Below, in pieces: positions 24,284 to 30,896 of a stretch of 36,833 nucleotides of DNA. Source of the stretch: SIG587 sp045649505 (lineage in GTDB: Bacteria; Bacillota; Clostridia; Oscillospirales; Acutalibacteraceae); assembly GCA_045649505.1 (NCBI GenBank), contig JAZRQA010000013.1, positions 1-36,833 of the forward strand, in the 5' to 3' direction. The position numbers and the translations under genes were made by a program. Each line of letters starts with the position of its first letter. The first letter of the stretch is position 1. The notes beneath the pieces are model-generated. The model ran no database searches. It saw nothing but the letters and a program-made list of their open reading frames with translations, and was not told where the DNA came from.

Positions 24284-24493
24284 ATGACACAGGAAAAAAT
24301 AGACAGAATAAATGAGCTTGCGAAAAAGCAAAAGAGCGTAGGGCTTACCGAAGAAGAAAAAGCGGAGCAGGCACAGCTTCGTAGAGAGTATATAGACTCT
24401 TTCCGCAAAAGCCTTGAACGCCAGCTTGATAATATTGAGATACTTGAGCCTGACGGCAGTATCACAAAGGTAGAAAAGAAATGGAAATCGTAA
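24284..24493 (+). CDS. DUF896 family small protein
   Basis: 69 residues from ATG 24284, one base after the recR stop. Longer frames upstream lie inside recR and are rejected. Sequence MTQEKIDRINELAKKQKSVG then LTEEEKAEQAQLRREYIDSF is the DUF896 (YnzC-like) helical-hairpin pattern, with a C-terminal NIEILEPDGSIT tail typical of this family. It is cytosolic and two-helix, of unknown function; B. subtilis YnzC is SOS-region encoded. The 13-base overlap with the next gene implies coupling. Confidence 0.85.
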   Translation: MTQEKIDRINELAKKQKSVGLTEEEKAEQAQLRREYIDSFRKSLERQLDNIEILEPDGSITKVEKKWKS

Positions 24494-25428
24494 TACTTGA
24501 TGCAGGCACTCTAACCACGGGTGATATTGATTTCTCTGCATTTGAAAGGCTTGGCAGCGTTTCAATGTATGATTTCACCGAGCCCGAACAGGTTTTGAGC
24601 CGACTGCGTGATAAGGAATATGTAATAGTTAATAAGGTTGAGTTTACGAAGGATATTATTGAGGCTCTTCCAAAGCTTAAATACATTGGCCTTTTTGCTA
24701 CGGGATATAATAACATAGACCTTACGGCAGCGAAAAAGCACAACGTTACGGTGTGCAACGCGGGATCCTATTCCACCAATGCGGTTGCTCAGCAGACATT
24801 CGGTTATATTTTAAATGAATACACCCGCATTTCCGATTACAGCCGCTTTGTTATGGGCGGTGGTTGGACTAAAAGCAAGGTTTTCTCCCCCGTTGTTTTT
24901 CCCACCGATGAAATCGCAGGAAAAACCCTTGGAATTATCGGTTACGGCAGTATAGGTCAAAAGGTTGCGTCAATCGCAAAAGCGTTCGATATGAATGTAA
25001 TCGTTCATACGCGAACTGTACGCGCAGATGGGCACACACATTTTGTAAGCCTTGATGAGCTACTTTCAAGCAGTGATATTATTTCACTTCACTGCCCTTT
25101 GACCGCAGAAAACAAGGGTATGTTTAATGCTGAGCTTTTTGCCAAATGTAAAAAGGGCGCATATTTTATCAATACTGCTCGAGGCGGACTTGTAGATGAG
25201 AAGGCTTTGTTTGATGCGTTGGAATCGGGACAGCTTTCTGGCGCAGCACTGGATGTTATCGGCACCGAGCCGATGAAAAAGGACTGCGTTCTCCTTAAAG
25301 CAAAGAATATTACCATTACTCCGCATAGTGCCTGGACACCTACTGCCACAAGGCAACGGGTTACCGATATTGCGGCAGAAAATTTGAGATGTTTTTTAAA
25401 CTCGACACCTAAAAATGTTATTGTTTAG
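24481..25428 (+). CDS. D-isomer specific 2-hydroxyacid dehydrogenase
   Basis: 315 residues. It is NAD(P)-dependent and interconverts a 2-keto acid and a D-2-hydroxyacid. The Rossmann motif GIIGYGSIGQKVA is at about 157-169. Catalytic residues are the Arg in NTARGGLVDE, the Glu in DVIGTEP and the His in TPHSAW. The layout resembles glycerate/hydroxypyruvate reductases (ATGYNNIDLTAAKKHNVTVCN, then AVAQQTFGYIL), but the substrate is not decided by sequence. It starts inside the DUF896 gene and ends the operon, before a bidirectional terminator. Confidence 0.88.
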   Translation: MEIVILDAGTLTTGDIDFSAFERLGSVSMYDFTEPEQVLSRLRDKEYVIVNKVEFTKDIIEALPKLKYIGLFATGYNNIDLTAAKKHNVTVCNAGSYSTNAVAQQTFGYILNEYTRISDYSRFVMGGGWTKSKVFSPVVFPTDEIAGKTLGIIGYGSIGQKVASIAKAFDMNVIVHTRTVRADGHTHFVSLDELLSSSDIISLHCPLTAENKGMFNAELFAKCKKGAYFINTARGGLVDEKALFDALESGQLSGAALDVIGTEPMKKDCVLLKAKNITITPHSAWTPTATRQRVTDIAAENLRCFLNSTPKNVIV

Positions 25429-25450
25429 TTTTTAATTTTGCAGAAATTTT

Positions 25451-25486
25451 AAAAGCACCGATTTATTAAAAATCGGTGCTTTTTTA
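25451..25486. terminator. Bidirectional terminator between the dehydrogenase and luxS
   Basis: AAAA-GCACCGATTT (25451-25464), loop ATTAA, AAATCGGTGC-TTTTTT (25470-25485). It serves both converging units. Confidence 0.9.
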
Positions 25487-25493
25487 GTTTAGG

Positions 25494-25961
25494 TTATCCC
25501 TTGTACTCAAAGGAGCCATTTTCGATTAGCGCTTTTTTATACCTTTTAATATAATATTTTGCCATATCGAGATTCTGTTCAAGCCAGTTTCCGCATTGTT
25601 CAGGCCTTGCGCCGTGGATTTCTCCCTCGAAATTGATAATATAATCACACATTTCAAGAATCTCACCTAAAATATCCTGCGGCTTTAAATCACCAAACAT
25701 TAAAAGATAACAACCTGTTCTACAGCCCATAGGACCGAAATACACTATTTCTTCTTTAATTTTGCTGTTGCGCAGATATATAGCACCCAGATGCTCAATG
25801 GTATGAAGGGCGGGCATATCCACCACAGGCTCACGGTTCGGCGCGGTCAGGCGCATATCAAAGGTGGTTACGACCGTATCGCCTTGCTTATCCTTGCGGG
25901 AAACATATAATCCCGGCTGAAGAATCAGATGGTCAATAGTAAAGCTTGCAATATTTTCCAT
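25494..25961 (-). CDS. luxS: S-ribosylhomocysteine lyase
   Basis: 155 residues, normal length. It splits S-ribosylhomocysteine into homocysteine and the AI-2 precursor DPD, closing the activated methyl cycle. Metal ligands His53 and His57 sit in HTIEH, the catalytic Cys84 lies in GCRTGC, and the third ligand Cys123 is in PEQCGN. ATG 25961 is preceded by GGAG. A -10-like TATAAT lies upstream on the minus strand but no matching -35 box was found. No SAM riboswitch fits in the 91-base gap to ligA. Confidence 0.96.
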   Translation of the reverse strand: MENIASFTIDHLILQPGLYVSRKDKQGDTVVTTFDMRLTAPNREPVVDMPALHTIEHLGAIYLRNSKIKEEIVYFGPMGCRTGCYLLMFGDLKPQDILGEILEMCDYIINFEGEIHGARPEQCGNWLEQNLDMAKYYIKRYKKALIENGSFEYKG

Positions 25962-25998
25962 TATACTACTCCAAAAAATTATATTTTATACTATTATA

Positions 25999-26017
25999 AT
26001 TGCCTTCAAAAGGCAAT
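25999..26017. other. Short hairpin downstream of ligA
   Basis: ATTGCCTT and AAGGCAAT form an 8-base stem with a CAA loop in the ligA-luxS gap. No T run follows on the minus strand, so it is at best a weak terminator or an RNA 3'-end stabiliser. Confidence 0.45.
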
Positions 26018-26052
26018 ATAGTGTTTTTGTCAGCGGTGCAACATTAACCTTT

Positions 26053-28038
26053 TTATAGCACCAACTCTGACTCTGTTATCACGGTAACTCCAAGATTTCT
26101 TGCCTTCTGGAGCTTACTGCCTGCGTTTTCGCCGCATAGGACAAAATCGGTTTTCTTTGACACCGAGCCTGTAACCTTAGCACCCATATTCTGCAGGATT
26201 TCGGTAAGCTCATCGCGGGTATATTTTGAAAATGTGCCGGTAATAACCACGGTTTTATCGGTGAATATACTCTCCTGCTTTTCTGCCGCTAAGGTTATTT
26301 CGAATGTGATAAAGGGTAATATCCGCTCAAGTTCTTCCCTATTGTCGGCGTTATCGAACCAGCGGTAAAGCTCATCATTCATAATATCTCCAAAGCCGTC
26401 AATAACAGAAAAATCGTATCTATCATTTATTGCTCTGATAAATTTTTCATAGTCACCGCCGAAAAGCGAGGCAATATCCTTTGCTGCGCTTTTACCGACA
26501 AGGCCGATATTAAGAGCCACAAGAAAATTTGAAAGGGGTACGGTTTTTGCATTCTCGATAGCCGAGCAAAGATTTTCAAAGGATTTTTTTCCAAAGCCCT
26601 CAAGCTCTTTAATTTCGGGATGGTCAGGAAGTTTAAAAACATCACTTAAATCGCGCAAAATTCCCATAGCCATAAATTTTTCAATGGTGGCCTCACTCAA
26701 GCCCTCGATATTCATAGCCGACTTACTTACAAAATGGGTAAACTTTTTGACCTGCTTGCCTGCGCACCGTGGGTTATCGCAATACAGCACCTTGATTTGT
26801 CTGTCGTCATTCTCGGTTGTTTTGATTACGGTAGCCCAGCCACATACGGGACACATATGCGGATATTCAAGCGTATAATTATCACGGGATACAGTTTTAA
26901 GCGTCAGATTCTCCTCAATATGAGGGATTATCATATTCCGCTTAGAAACATAAATCTCGTCCCCTGACATAAGCTTCAATCCCTCAACAAAGGTCATATT
27001 ATGAAGAGATGCCTTGCTCACCGAGGTGTTGTCTATTTCCACACTCTCAAAATCAGCAATGGGGGTAAGCTGACCTGTGCGGGAGATGTTCCAGTCAATC
27101 CCTAAAAGGGTTGATTTTGCACCTGGGTCACCGAATTTAAAGGCAATTCCGTCCTTAAAATGGTGGGAGGTTCTGCCCTGTGCGCGGCCCAGCTCAACAT
27201 CGTCAAAGGAGAAAACAATGCCGTCAATAGGCAGGTTGTTTTGCTGAGCTATGTTCTTAAGCTCAAAAAGTTTTTCCTCTATTTCTTCAGGGGTCTGGCC
27301 TGTTTTGGCGGGCAGTGTGGGAAGCCGCTCAAAGCCGAGTTTATGAAGCGCATCAAGGCGGGCGGATTTACTTTTTTGCTCATCCATACCCACAAGCACA
27401 TTAAATGGGAAAAAGCGTACTCGGCGGGCTTTGCATACCTTGGAATCAAGCTGCCTTACTGCGCCTGAGGCAAGGTTTCTCGGTGTAGAATACTTATCCT
27501 CGTCATTTTCTATCATTTCATTGATACTGTTAAAGGTTGAAATATCAATAAAGGCTTCTCCCGTTATTTCAAGATGTCCCGAATATTCAATTTTCGTGGG
27601 CATATTGACAAAGGTTTTAGCGTTATGGGTAATAACCTCACCTACGGCTCCGTCACCCCTTGTTGCAGCGGCGGTAAGCGCGCCGCCATCGAAGGTGAGC
27701 TTTACGGTAAGACCGTCCATTTTAAGACCGAGATATCCGTTACCCTTTTCAAGCATTGTGCATATATCTGCAGGATTTTTAGTTTTTGCAAGGCTTAAAA
27801 GCGGTATATTATGCTCTACCTTCTGGAGGGAGCTTAAAACCTCATATCCAGGTCGGCGGGTAGGCGAATTATCAAAAACAATGCCTGTCTCGGCTTCAAG
27901 GGCAGAAAGCTCATCAAAAAGAGCATCATACTCTGCATCCGAGAGGGTAGGATTATTTTTATTATAGTATTCATCGCAACACTTGTTTAGAAACTCAACA
28001 AGATGGGTTATGCGTTGCTTTTTTTCAGAAATATTCAT
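26053..28038 (-). CDS. ligA: NAD-dependent DNA ligase
   Basis: 661 residues, normal length. It seals nicks in replication and repair using NAD. Domain Ia and the adenylation domain carry the active-site Lys in LGLKMDGLTV (about 103-112). An OB fold follows (DEIYVSKRNMIIPHIEEN), then the four-Cys zinc finger (CPVCG then CDNPRC), four helix-hairpin-helix units, and a C-terminal BRCT domain (about 585-661, TVVITGTFSKYTRDELTEIL). ATG 28038 follows AAGGAG. It is transcribed alone, divergent from dut. Confidence 0.97.
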   Translation of the reverse strand: MNISEKKQRITHLVEFLNKCCDEYYNKNNPTLSDAEYDALFDELSALEAETGIVFDNSPTRRPGYEVLSSLQKVEHNIPLLSLAKTKNPADICTMLEKGNGYLGLKMDGLTVKLTFDGGALTAAATRGDGAVGEVITHNAKTFVNMPTKIEYSGHLEITGEAFIDISTFNSINEMIENDEDKYSTPRNLASGAVRQLDSKVCKARRVRFFPFNVLVGMDEQKSKSARLDALHKLGFERLPTLPAKTGQTPEEIEEKLFELKNIAQQNNLPIDGIVFSFDDVELGRAQGRTSHHFKDGIAFKFGDPGAKSTLLGIDWNISRTGQLTPIADFESVEIDNTSVSKASLHNMTFVEGLKLMSGDEIYVSKRNMIIPHIEENLTLKTVSRDNYTLEYPHMCPVCGWATVIKTTENDDRQIKVLYCDNPRCAGKQVKKFTHFVSKSAMNIEGLSEATIEKFMAMGILRDLSDVFKLPDHPEIKELEGFGKKSFENLCSAIENAKTVPLSNFLVALNIGLVGKSAAKDIASLFGGDYEKFIRAINDRYDFSVIDGFGDIMNDELYRWFDNADNREELERILPFITFEITLAAEKQESIFTDKTVVITGTFSKYTRDELTEILQNMGAKVTGSVSKKTDFVLCGENAGSKLQKARNLGVTVITESELVL

Positions 28039-28066
28039 ACAAAGCTCCTTACACCATACTTATATT

Positions 28067-28095
28067 AGTATACAATATCTGCCCAATTTTATCAA
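28067..28095 (-). promoter_or_regulatory. ligA promoter
   Basis: Minus-strand TTGATA (28090-28095), 17 bases, TATACT (28067-28072), back to back with the dut promoter. Confidence 0.72.
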
Positions 28096-28103
28096 GAATT
28101 AAC

Positions 28104-28132
28104 TTGCTTTTACCAACCAAATAGGATAAAAT
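28104..28132 (+). promoter_or_regulatory. dut promoter
   Basis: TTGCTT (28104-28109), 17 bases, TAAAAT (28127-28132). Initiation near 28139 would leave only the AGGTGA ribosome site ahead of the ATG at 28150. Confidence 0.65.
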
Positions 28133-28149
28133 TATCTTAGGTGAAAAAA

Positions 28150-28587
28150 ATGAAGGTTAATATTAAAAAATTAAACAGCAATGCAATTATACCCTCCTAC
28201 GGTTCCTTAGGCGCTGCAGGTGCGGATTTGTACGCTTTATGTGACACTCAGGTTTGCATAGAACCCGGACAGACGGTACTTATAGGCACGGGAATAGCAA
28301 TGGAAATTCCAGAGAATTATGTAGGCCTTATTTTTGCACGTAGCGGACTTTCCACAAAAAAGGGTCTTGCCCCCGCAAACAAGGTAGGAGTTATTGACAG
28401 CGACTACCGCGGAGAAATTAAGGTGCCGCTTTTTAATCAATCCCCCGTTCCCCAGACCGTTGAAAAGGGCGAGCGCATTGCACAGATAGTTATTACCCCA
28501 TTCCTGAGCGCAGATTTTATTGAGGTTGATGAGCTTGATAATACCGCTCGCGGTGCCCACGGCTTTGGCTCTACAGGGAGGAAATAG
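28150..28587 (+). CDS. dut: dUTP diphosphatase
   Basis: 145 residues from ATG 28150, 5 bases after AGGTGA. The GTG at 28141 is part of that site. It hydrolyses dUTP to dUMP, keeping uracil out of DNA. The five trimeric dUTPase motifs are present: AAGADLYAL, ARSGLSTKKGL, NKVGVIDSDYRGEIKV, GERIAQIVI and the C-terminal ARGAHGFGSTGRK that closes over the site. The gene is 3 bases from trmB and shares its transcript. Confidence 0.96.
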   Translation: MKVNIKKLNSNAIIPSYGSLGAAGADLYALCDTQVCIEPGQTVLIGTGIAMEIPENYVGLIFARSGLSTKKGLAPANKVGVIDSDYRGEIKVPLFNQSPVPQTVEKGERIAQIVITPFLSADFIEVDELDNTARGAHGFGSTGRK

Positions 28588-28590
28588 GCT

Positions 28591-29265
28591 ATGAGAATGC
28601 GCCGAAAAAAGCACCTTGATGAAAGGCTTGCGTGTTGCGGTGAGTATATAATCTCACCTGAAAACGAAGAAAAGAACATAAACCTTGCAAACGAGTTTAA
28701 GCGGTATTTACCCCTTGATGAGATATTTGAGAACGATGCGCCGCTATACCTTGAGATAGGCTGCGGCAAAGGCGGTTTTGCCTGCGAGTTTGCAAGGCGT
28801 AATCCCGATATAAATCTGCTTGCGGTGGAAAAGATCCCAAATGTATTGGTTAGTGCCGCCGAAAGCGCAAAGAAGGCGGGGCTTAAAAATGTGAGATTTT
28901 TAAGCTGTCCCGCACAGTATCTTCCCGCATATTTAAAGGAGAATAGTGTTGAGCGTATTTTTCTTAACTTCTCCTGCCCTTTTCCTAAAAAGAAATACGC
29001 GGCGCACCGACTTACCGCGCCAGGGTTTCTTGACATTTATAAAGGTATTATGACTCAAAATGCCGAGATACATCAAAAGACCGATAATGTGGGACTTTTT
29101 GAGTTTTCTATAGAAAACTTATCTTCCGCAGGCTTTGCTCTTAAAAATGTTTCCCTTGACCTGCACGCAAGCGATTTTGAGGGGAATATAATAACCGAAT
29201 ATGAAAGTCGTTTTATCGCCGAGGGCAAACCGATATACCGCTTGGAAGCATACCTTAAAAAATAA
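28591..29265 (+). CDS. trmB: tRNA (guanine-N7)-methyltransferase
   Basis: 224 residues. It methylates G46 in the tRNA variable loop with S-adenosylmethionine. The SAM site is YLEIGCGKGGFACEFARRNP (about 50-70), followed by LLAVEK, NVRFL and the C-terminal HQKTDNVGLFEFSIENL and TEYESRFIAEGKPIYRLEAY, all standard. The usual NFSDPWPKKRH motif reads NFSCPFPKKKY, so the conserved Asp is Cys and Trp is Phe. ATG 28591 follows GGAGG closely. It is immediately upstream of the tRNA cluster. Confidence 0.92.
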   Translation: MRMRRKKHLDERLACCGEYIISPENEEKNINLANEFKRYLPLDEIFENDAPLYLEIGCGKGGFACEFARRNPDINLLAVEKIPNVLVSAAESAKKAGLKNVRFLSCPAQYLPAYLKENSVERIFLNFSCPFPKKKYAAHRLTAPGFLDIYKGIMTQNAEIHQKTDNVGLFEFSIENLSSAGFALKNVSLDLHASDFEGNIITEYESRFIAEGKPIYRLEAYLKK

Positions 29266-29283
29266 ATATTTTTATTTTTTGTA

Positions 29284-29311
29284 TTGACAAATTCCTAAAG
29301 TATGCTATAAT
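29284..29311 (+). promoter_or_regulatory. Promoter of the tRNA cluster
   Basis: TTGACA (29284-29289), 16 bases, TATAAT (29306-29311), 15 bases before the tRNA(CAT). Confidence 0.85.
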
Positions 29312-29325
29312 TGTAATGTTCATCT

Positions 29326-29402
29326 GGGCCATTAGCTCAGTTGGTTAGAGCAACCGGCTCATAACCGGTTGGTCCGGGGTTCGAGTCCCTGATGGCCCAC
29401 CA
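29326..29402 (+). tRNA. tRNA with CAT anticodon (elongator Met or lysidine-type Ile)
   Basis: 77 bases with encoded CCA. The acceptor is GGGCCAT with ATGGCCC, the D arm is GCTC/GAGC, the anticodon stem ACCGG/CCGGT holds CTCATAA, and the T arm is CGGGGTTCGAGTCCCTG. It is not an initiator, since its first pair is G-C. CAT can be elongator Met or, after C34 is changed to lysidine, Ile for ATA. The GGGCC acceptor and GGCTCATAACC loop occur in both groups in Bacillota, so the choice is left open. Confidence 0.93.
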
Positions 29403-29409
29403 AGTTGAA

Positions 29410-29432
29410 CTCAGCCGCATTTTATGCGGCTG
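29410..29432 (+). other. Hairpin between the tRNA(CAT) and the broken tRNA-Trp
   Basis: TCAGCCGCAT and ATGCGGCTGA form a 10-base stem with a short T loop, followed only by ATATTTA. It may act as a weak terminator or processing signal. Confidence 0.55.
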
Positions 29433-29439
29433 AATATTT

Positions 29440-29488
29440 AGGGGTATAGCTCAGTTGGTAGAGCAGCGGTCTCCAAAACCGCGTGCCG
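29440..29488 (+). pseudogene. Truncated tRNA-Trp copy (5' two-thirds)
   Basis: 49 bases, from the first acceptor base to the variable loop, are identical to the start of the intact tRNA-Trp at 29645-29693. They include the D arm and the CCA anticodon loop. The T arm and the 3' acceptor strand are missing and replaced at 29489 by unrelated GC-rich DNA, so it cannot fold into a normal tRNA. The extent of identity suggests recent duplication or the footprint of an insertion. Confidence 0.85.
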
Positions 29489-29616
29489 GGCAACGCTTAC
29501 GAGCGCGTCCTGTGGACGATTCAGCGAGTAAGGGTCGGCGCCGCGGTCAACGATTGACAAGGTGGTTTATCCGCCGTAGGCAGAGTTGGGCACCGCAAGA
29601 GGGCACTACCCGAGGC
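29489..29616 (+). other. GC-rich structured insert between tRNA-Trp copies
   Basis: I count about 80 G+C in 128 bases, well above the flanks. Hairpins include GTCC-TGT-GGAC near 29508, GTCAA-CGA-TTGAC near 29547-29559 and GGTGG-TTTAT-CCGCC near 29562-29576. CTTAC (29495) can pair with GTAAG (29528). A 60-codon frame at 29455-29637 starts inside the tRNA copy, is unusually rich in Arg, and has no ribosome site, so coding is doubtful. It fits no RNA family I recognise. A dispersed repeat or remnant of an integrated element is possible. Confidence 0.5.
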
Positions 29617-29644
29617 TTTTACATAAAAATCAAATAAATTACAT

Positions 29645-29720
29645 AGGGGTATAGCTCAGTTGGTAGAGCAGCGGTCTCCAAAACCGCGTGCCGAGGGTTC
29701 AAGTCCTTCTGCCCCTGCCA
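29645..29720 (+). tRNA. tRNA-Trp (anticodon CCA)
   Basis: 76 bases with encoded CCA. The acceptor is AGGGGTA with TGCCCCT and the discriminator is G, as expected for tryptophan. The anticodon stem GCGGT/ACCGC holds the loop CTCCAAA. The T arm is GAGGGTTCAAGTCCTTC. It is the intact copy. Confidence 0.95.
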
Positions 29721-29721
29721 G

Positions 29722-29754
29722 AAAAAGCGACTTGTTTCGACAAGTCGCTTTTTT
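29722..29754 (+). terminator. Terminator after tRNA-Trp
   Basis: AAAAAGCGACTTGT (29722-29735), TTCG loop, ACAAGTCGCTTTTTT (29740-29754). It is very stable; its T run is also the left end of the inverted-repeat element that follows. Confidence 0.92.
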
Positions 29755-29934
29755 AATGAAATTCGCCTTTCGGCGAGTGAAATAGCTTCGCTATGAAATA
29801 CGCTTTGCGTATGAAATATTTGCTTCGCAAATGTTTAAGAGGCGAATTTTATTTCACTTTCTGCGTTAGCAGAAAATTTCATAATCCACAAGGATTATTT
29901 CATATCGAGCACAGCGAGATATTTCATTAAAAAA
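29749..29934. repeat. Nested hairpin element with TGAAAT/ATTTCA spacers
   Basis: A perfect 14-base terminal inverted repeat bounds it: TTTTTTAATGAAAT (29749-29762) and ATTTCATTAAAAAA (29921-29934). Inside are four TGAAAT words (29757, 29778, 29794, 29812) in the left half and four ATTTCA words (29851, 29876, 29897, 29921) in the right half. Between them are short hairpins: TCGCC/GGCGA, TAGC/GCTA, TACGC/GCGTA, ATTTGC/GCAAAT, TTTCTGC/GCAGAAA, TAATCC/GGATTA and an imperfect one. There is no reading frame. It is MITE-like or a hairpin array; the symmetry is seen, the mobility is inferred. Confidence 0.8.
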
Positions 29935-29996
29935 CTGTAGGGGTTCGAACATATAGGTCAAATAATTAAAAGACATCGAATTTGTTCAACCTTTCC

Positions 29997-30032
29997 AAAA
30001 TCGACAAGTTTCGACAGAAGCTTGTCGATTTT
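29997..30032 (+). terminator. Hairpin AAAATCGACAAG/CTTGTCGATTTT
   Basis: A 12-base perfect stem (29997-30008 with 30021-30032) has a 12-base loop and ends in TTTTA. It could end plus-strand transcripts entering from the element, or terminate in both directions. Confidence 0.55.
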
Positions 30033-30118
30033 ACTTATTACCTCTTACTTCTTCACTCTTTACTAAATAGACCTTGTAGATTTTCAAGTAATAAGTAAGA
30101 AGTAATTGTGAAGAGGTA
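30031..30118. repeat. Shuffled inverted-repeat blocks
   Basis: TTACTTATTAC (30031-30041) is the exact reverse complement of 30088-30098. TACCTCTT (30039-30046) matches 30111-30118 reversed, CTTACTTCTT (30044-30053) matches nine bases of 30097-30106, and CTTCAC (30051-30056) matches 30108-30113. The order of blocks differs between the arms. No coding potential is evident. Confidence 0.55.
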
Positions 30119-30135
30119 TCTTGCAAGACTTTGCC

Positions 30136-30164
30136 TTGCTTTTTTCCCTTGCCTATGCTATAAT
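30136..30164 (+). promoter_or_regulatory. Promoter of the small membrane protein/YbjQ pair
   Basis: TTGCTT (30136-30141), 17 bases, TATAAT (30159-30164), just ahead of the GGTGA ribosome site at 30176. Confidence 0.7.
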
Positions 30165-30184
30165 TACTTAAAAGCGGTGATAAT

Positions 30185-30412
30185 GTGAAAAGAGAAAAAA
30201 GAAAAGGCTATATAGCCCCTATTGTAATAACGGTAATTCTAATTCTATATTTTATACTCTATTTCGGATTTTTAGTTGCTGTTTTACCTGGAAGTTGGAA
30301 GTATGTTTTTTTGATTTTCCCTATCGTATTTGCAGCCGTTTTAGTTTATGTTTGTATAGAAAGAATAAAAGAAATAAAAAGTGGTGAAGAAGATGATCTT
30401 AGTAAATACTGA
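30185..30412 (+). CDS. Small two-helix membrane protein
   Basis: 75 residues from GTG 30185. A basic N-terminus (KREKRKG) is followed by two membrane helices (about 10-33, IVITVILILYFILYFGFLVA, and about 38-58, YVFLIFPIVFAAVLVYVCIE) and a charged tail RIKEIKSGEEDD. Topology prediction is a hairpin with both ends inside. It overlaps the YbjQ gene by 20 bases, so the two are probably made together; similar pairing with YbjQ proteins occurs in clostridia. Function unknown. Confidence 0.75.
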   Translation: MKREKRKGYIAPIVITVILILYFILYFGFLVAVLPGSWKYVFLIFPIVFAAVLVYVCIERIKEIKSGEEDDLSKY

Positions 30413-30704
30413 TTATATTACGGGAAAGAACCTTGAAATGTTAGGTTTGGTACGCGGAAGTACAATTCAAAGCAAAAACATCGGCAAGGATATTACACAA
30501 TCCTTTAAAACCCTTATCGGCGGTGAACTTAAGGCTTATAATGAAATGATGAATGAGGCTCGTGCTCTTGCTACAAAACGAATGGTAGAAGAAGCCGAGC
30601 AGCTTGGCGCGGATGCAGTTGTGAATATTCGCTATGCCTCTGCGGCTGTTATGCAGGGTGCGGCTGAGGTTATTGCGTACGGTACGGCTGTAAAATTTAT
30701 ATAA
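30393..30704 (+). CDS. YbjQ/UPF0145 family protein
   Basis: 103 residues from ATG 30393, with GGTG eight bases upstream. GTG 30381 is less likely. The family pattern is clear: ILVNTDYITGKNLEMLGLVRG, IGKDITQSFKTLIGGELKAYNEMM, EAEQLGADAVVNIRY and AEVIAYGTAVKF. The protein forms pentameric rings in solved members and is often annotated as heavy-metal binding; the true role is unclear. The frame beyond its TAA stays open and encodes a CPKC-containing tail. Confidence 0.88.
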   Translation: MILVNTDYITGKNLEMLGLVRGSTIQSKNIGKDITQSFKTLIGGELKAYNEMMNEARALATKRMVEEAEQLGADAVVNIRYASAAVMQGAAEVIAYGTAVKFI

Positions 30705-30782
30705 ATTTTTCGCACTCTTAAACGCTCAAAAAATACTCAGTGCCCGAAGTGCAATAAAACATCGTGGCAAAAAAGGTTATAA
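30705..30782 (+). pseudogene. In-frame zinc-knuckle tail after the YbjQ stop
   Basis: The same frame continues 25 codons past the TAA at 30702-30704 and ends at TAA 30780-30782. It reads IFRTLKRSKNTQCPKCNKTS then WQKRL. CPKC looks like half a zinc ribbon. Either a stop codon has cut off a former C-terminal extension, or the tail is translated by readthrough. Confidence 0.4.
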
Positions 30783-30804
30783 GCGAGAAATAAATCATTA
30801 AATG

Positions 30805-30835
30805 AAAGCGCGGACCAAAAGGTCTGCGCTTTTTT
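30805..30835 (+). terminator. Terminator after the YbjQ gene
   Basis: AAAGCGCGGACC (30805-30816), loop AAAA, GGTCTGCGCTTTTTT (30821-30835). Confidence 0.88.
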
Positions 30836-30896
30836 GATGAAATACGCTAAACGAGAAATTTCTTGATATTAAACCTGGCGTAAATGTAAATTTTTC

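Noticed and set aside
25962..26052. SAM riboswitch ahead of luxS
   Set aside because: The gap is 91 bases and holds only an 8-base stem; the conserved riboswitch core is absent.
27431..27967. 178-codon plus-strand frame inside ligA
   Set aside because: Antisense shadow of a well-conserved gene.
29455..29637. 60-codon Arg-rich frame across the tRNA half and insert
   Set aside because: It begins inside tRNA sequence, lacks a ribosome site, and its composition follows the GC-rich structured DNA.
29749..29934. CRISPR array
   Set aside because: The repeated words are only 6 bases, change orientation at the centre, and the spacers are themselves palindromes of 10-19 bases. No cas gene is near.
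29941..29956. tRNA T-arm fragment (GGGGTTCGAAC)
   Set aside because: Only the T-loop-like core matches; there is no complementary 3' stem or acceptor strand.
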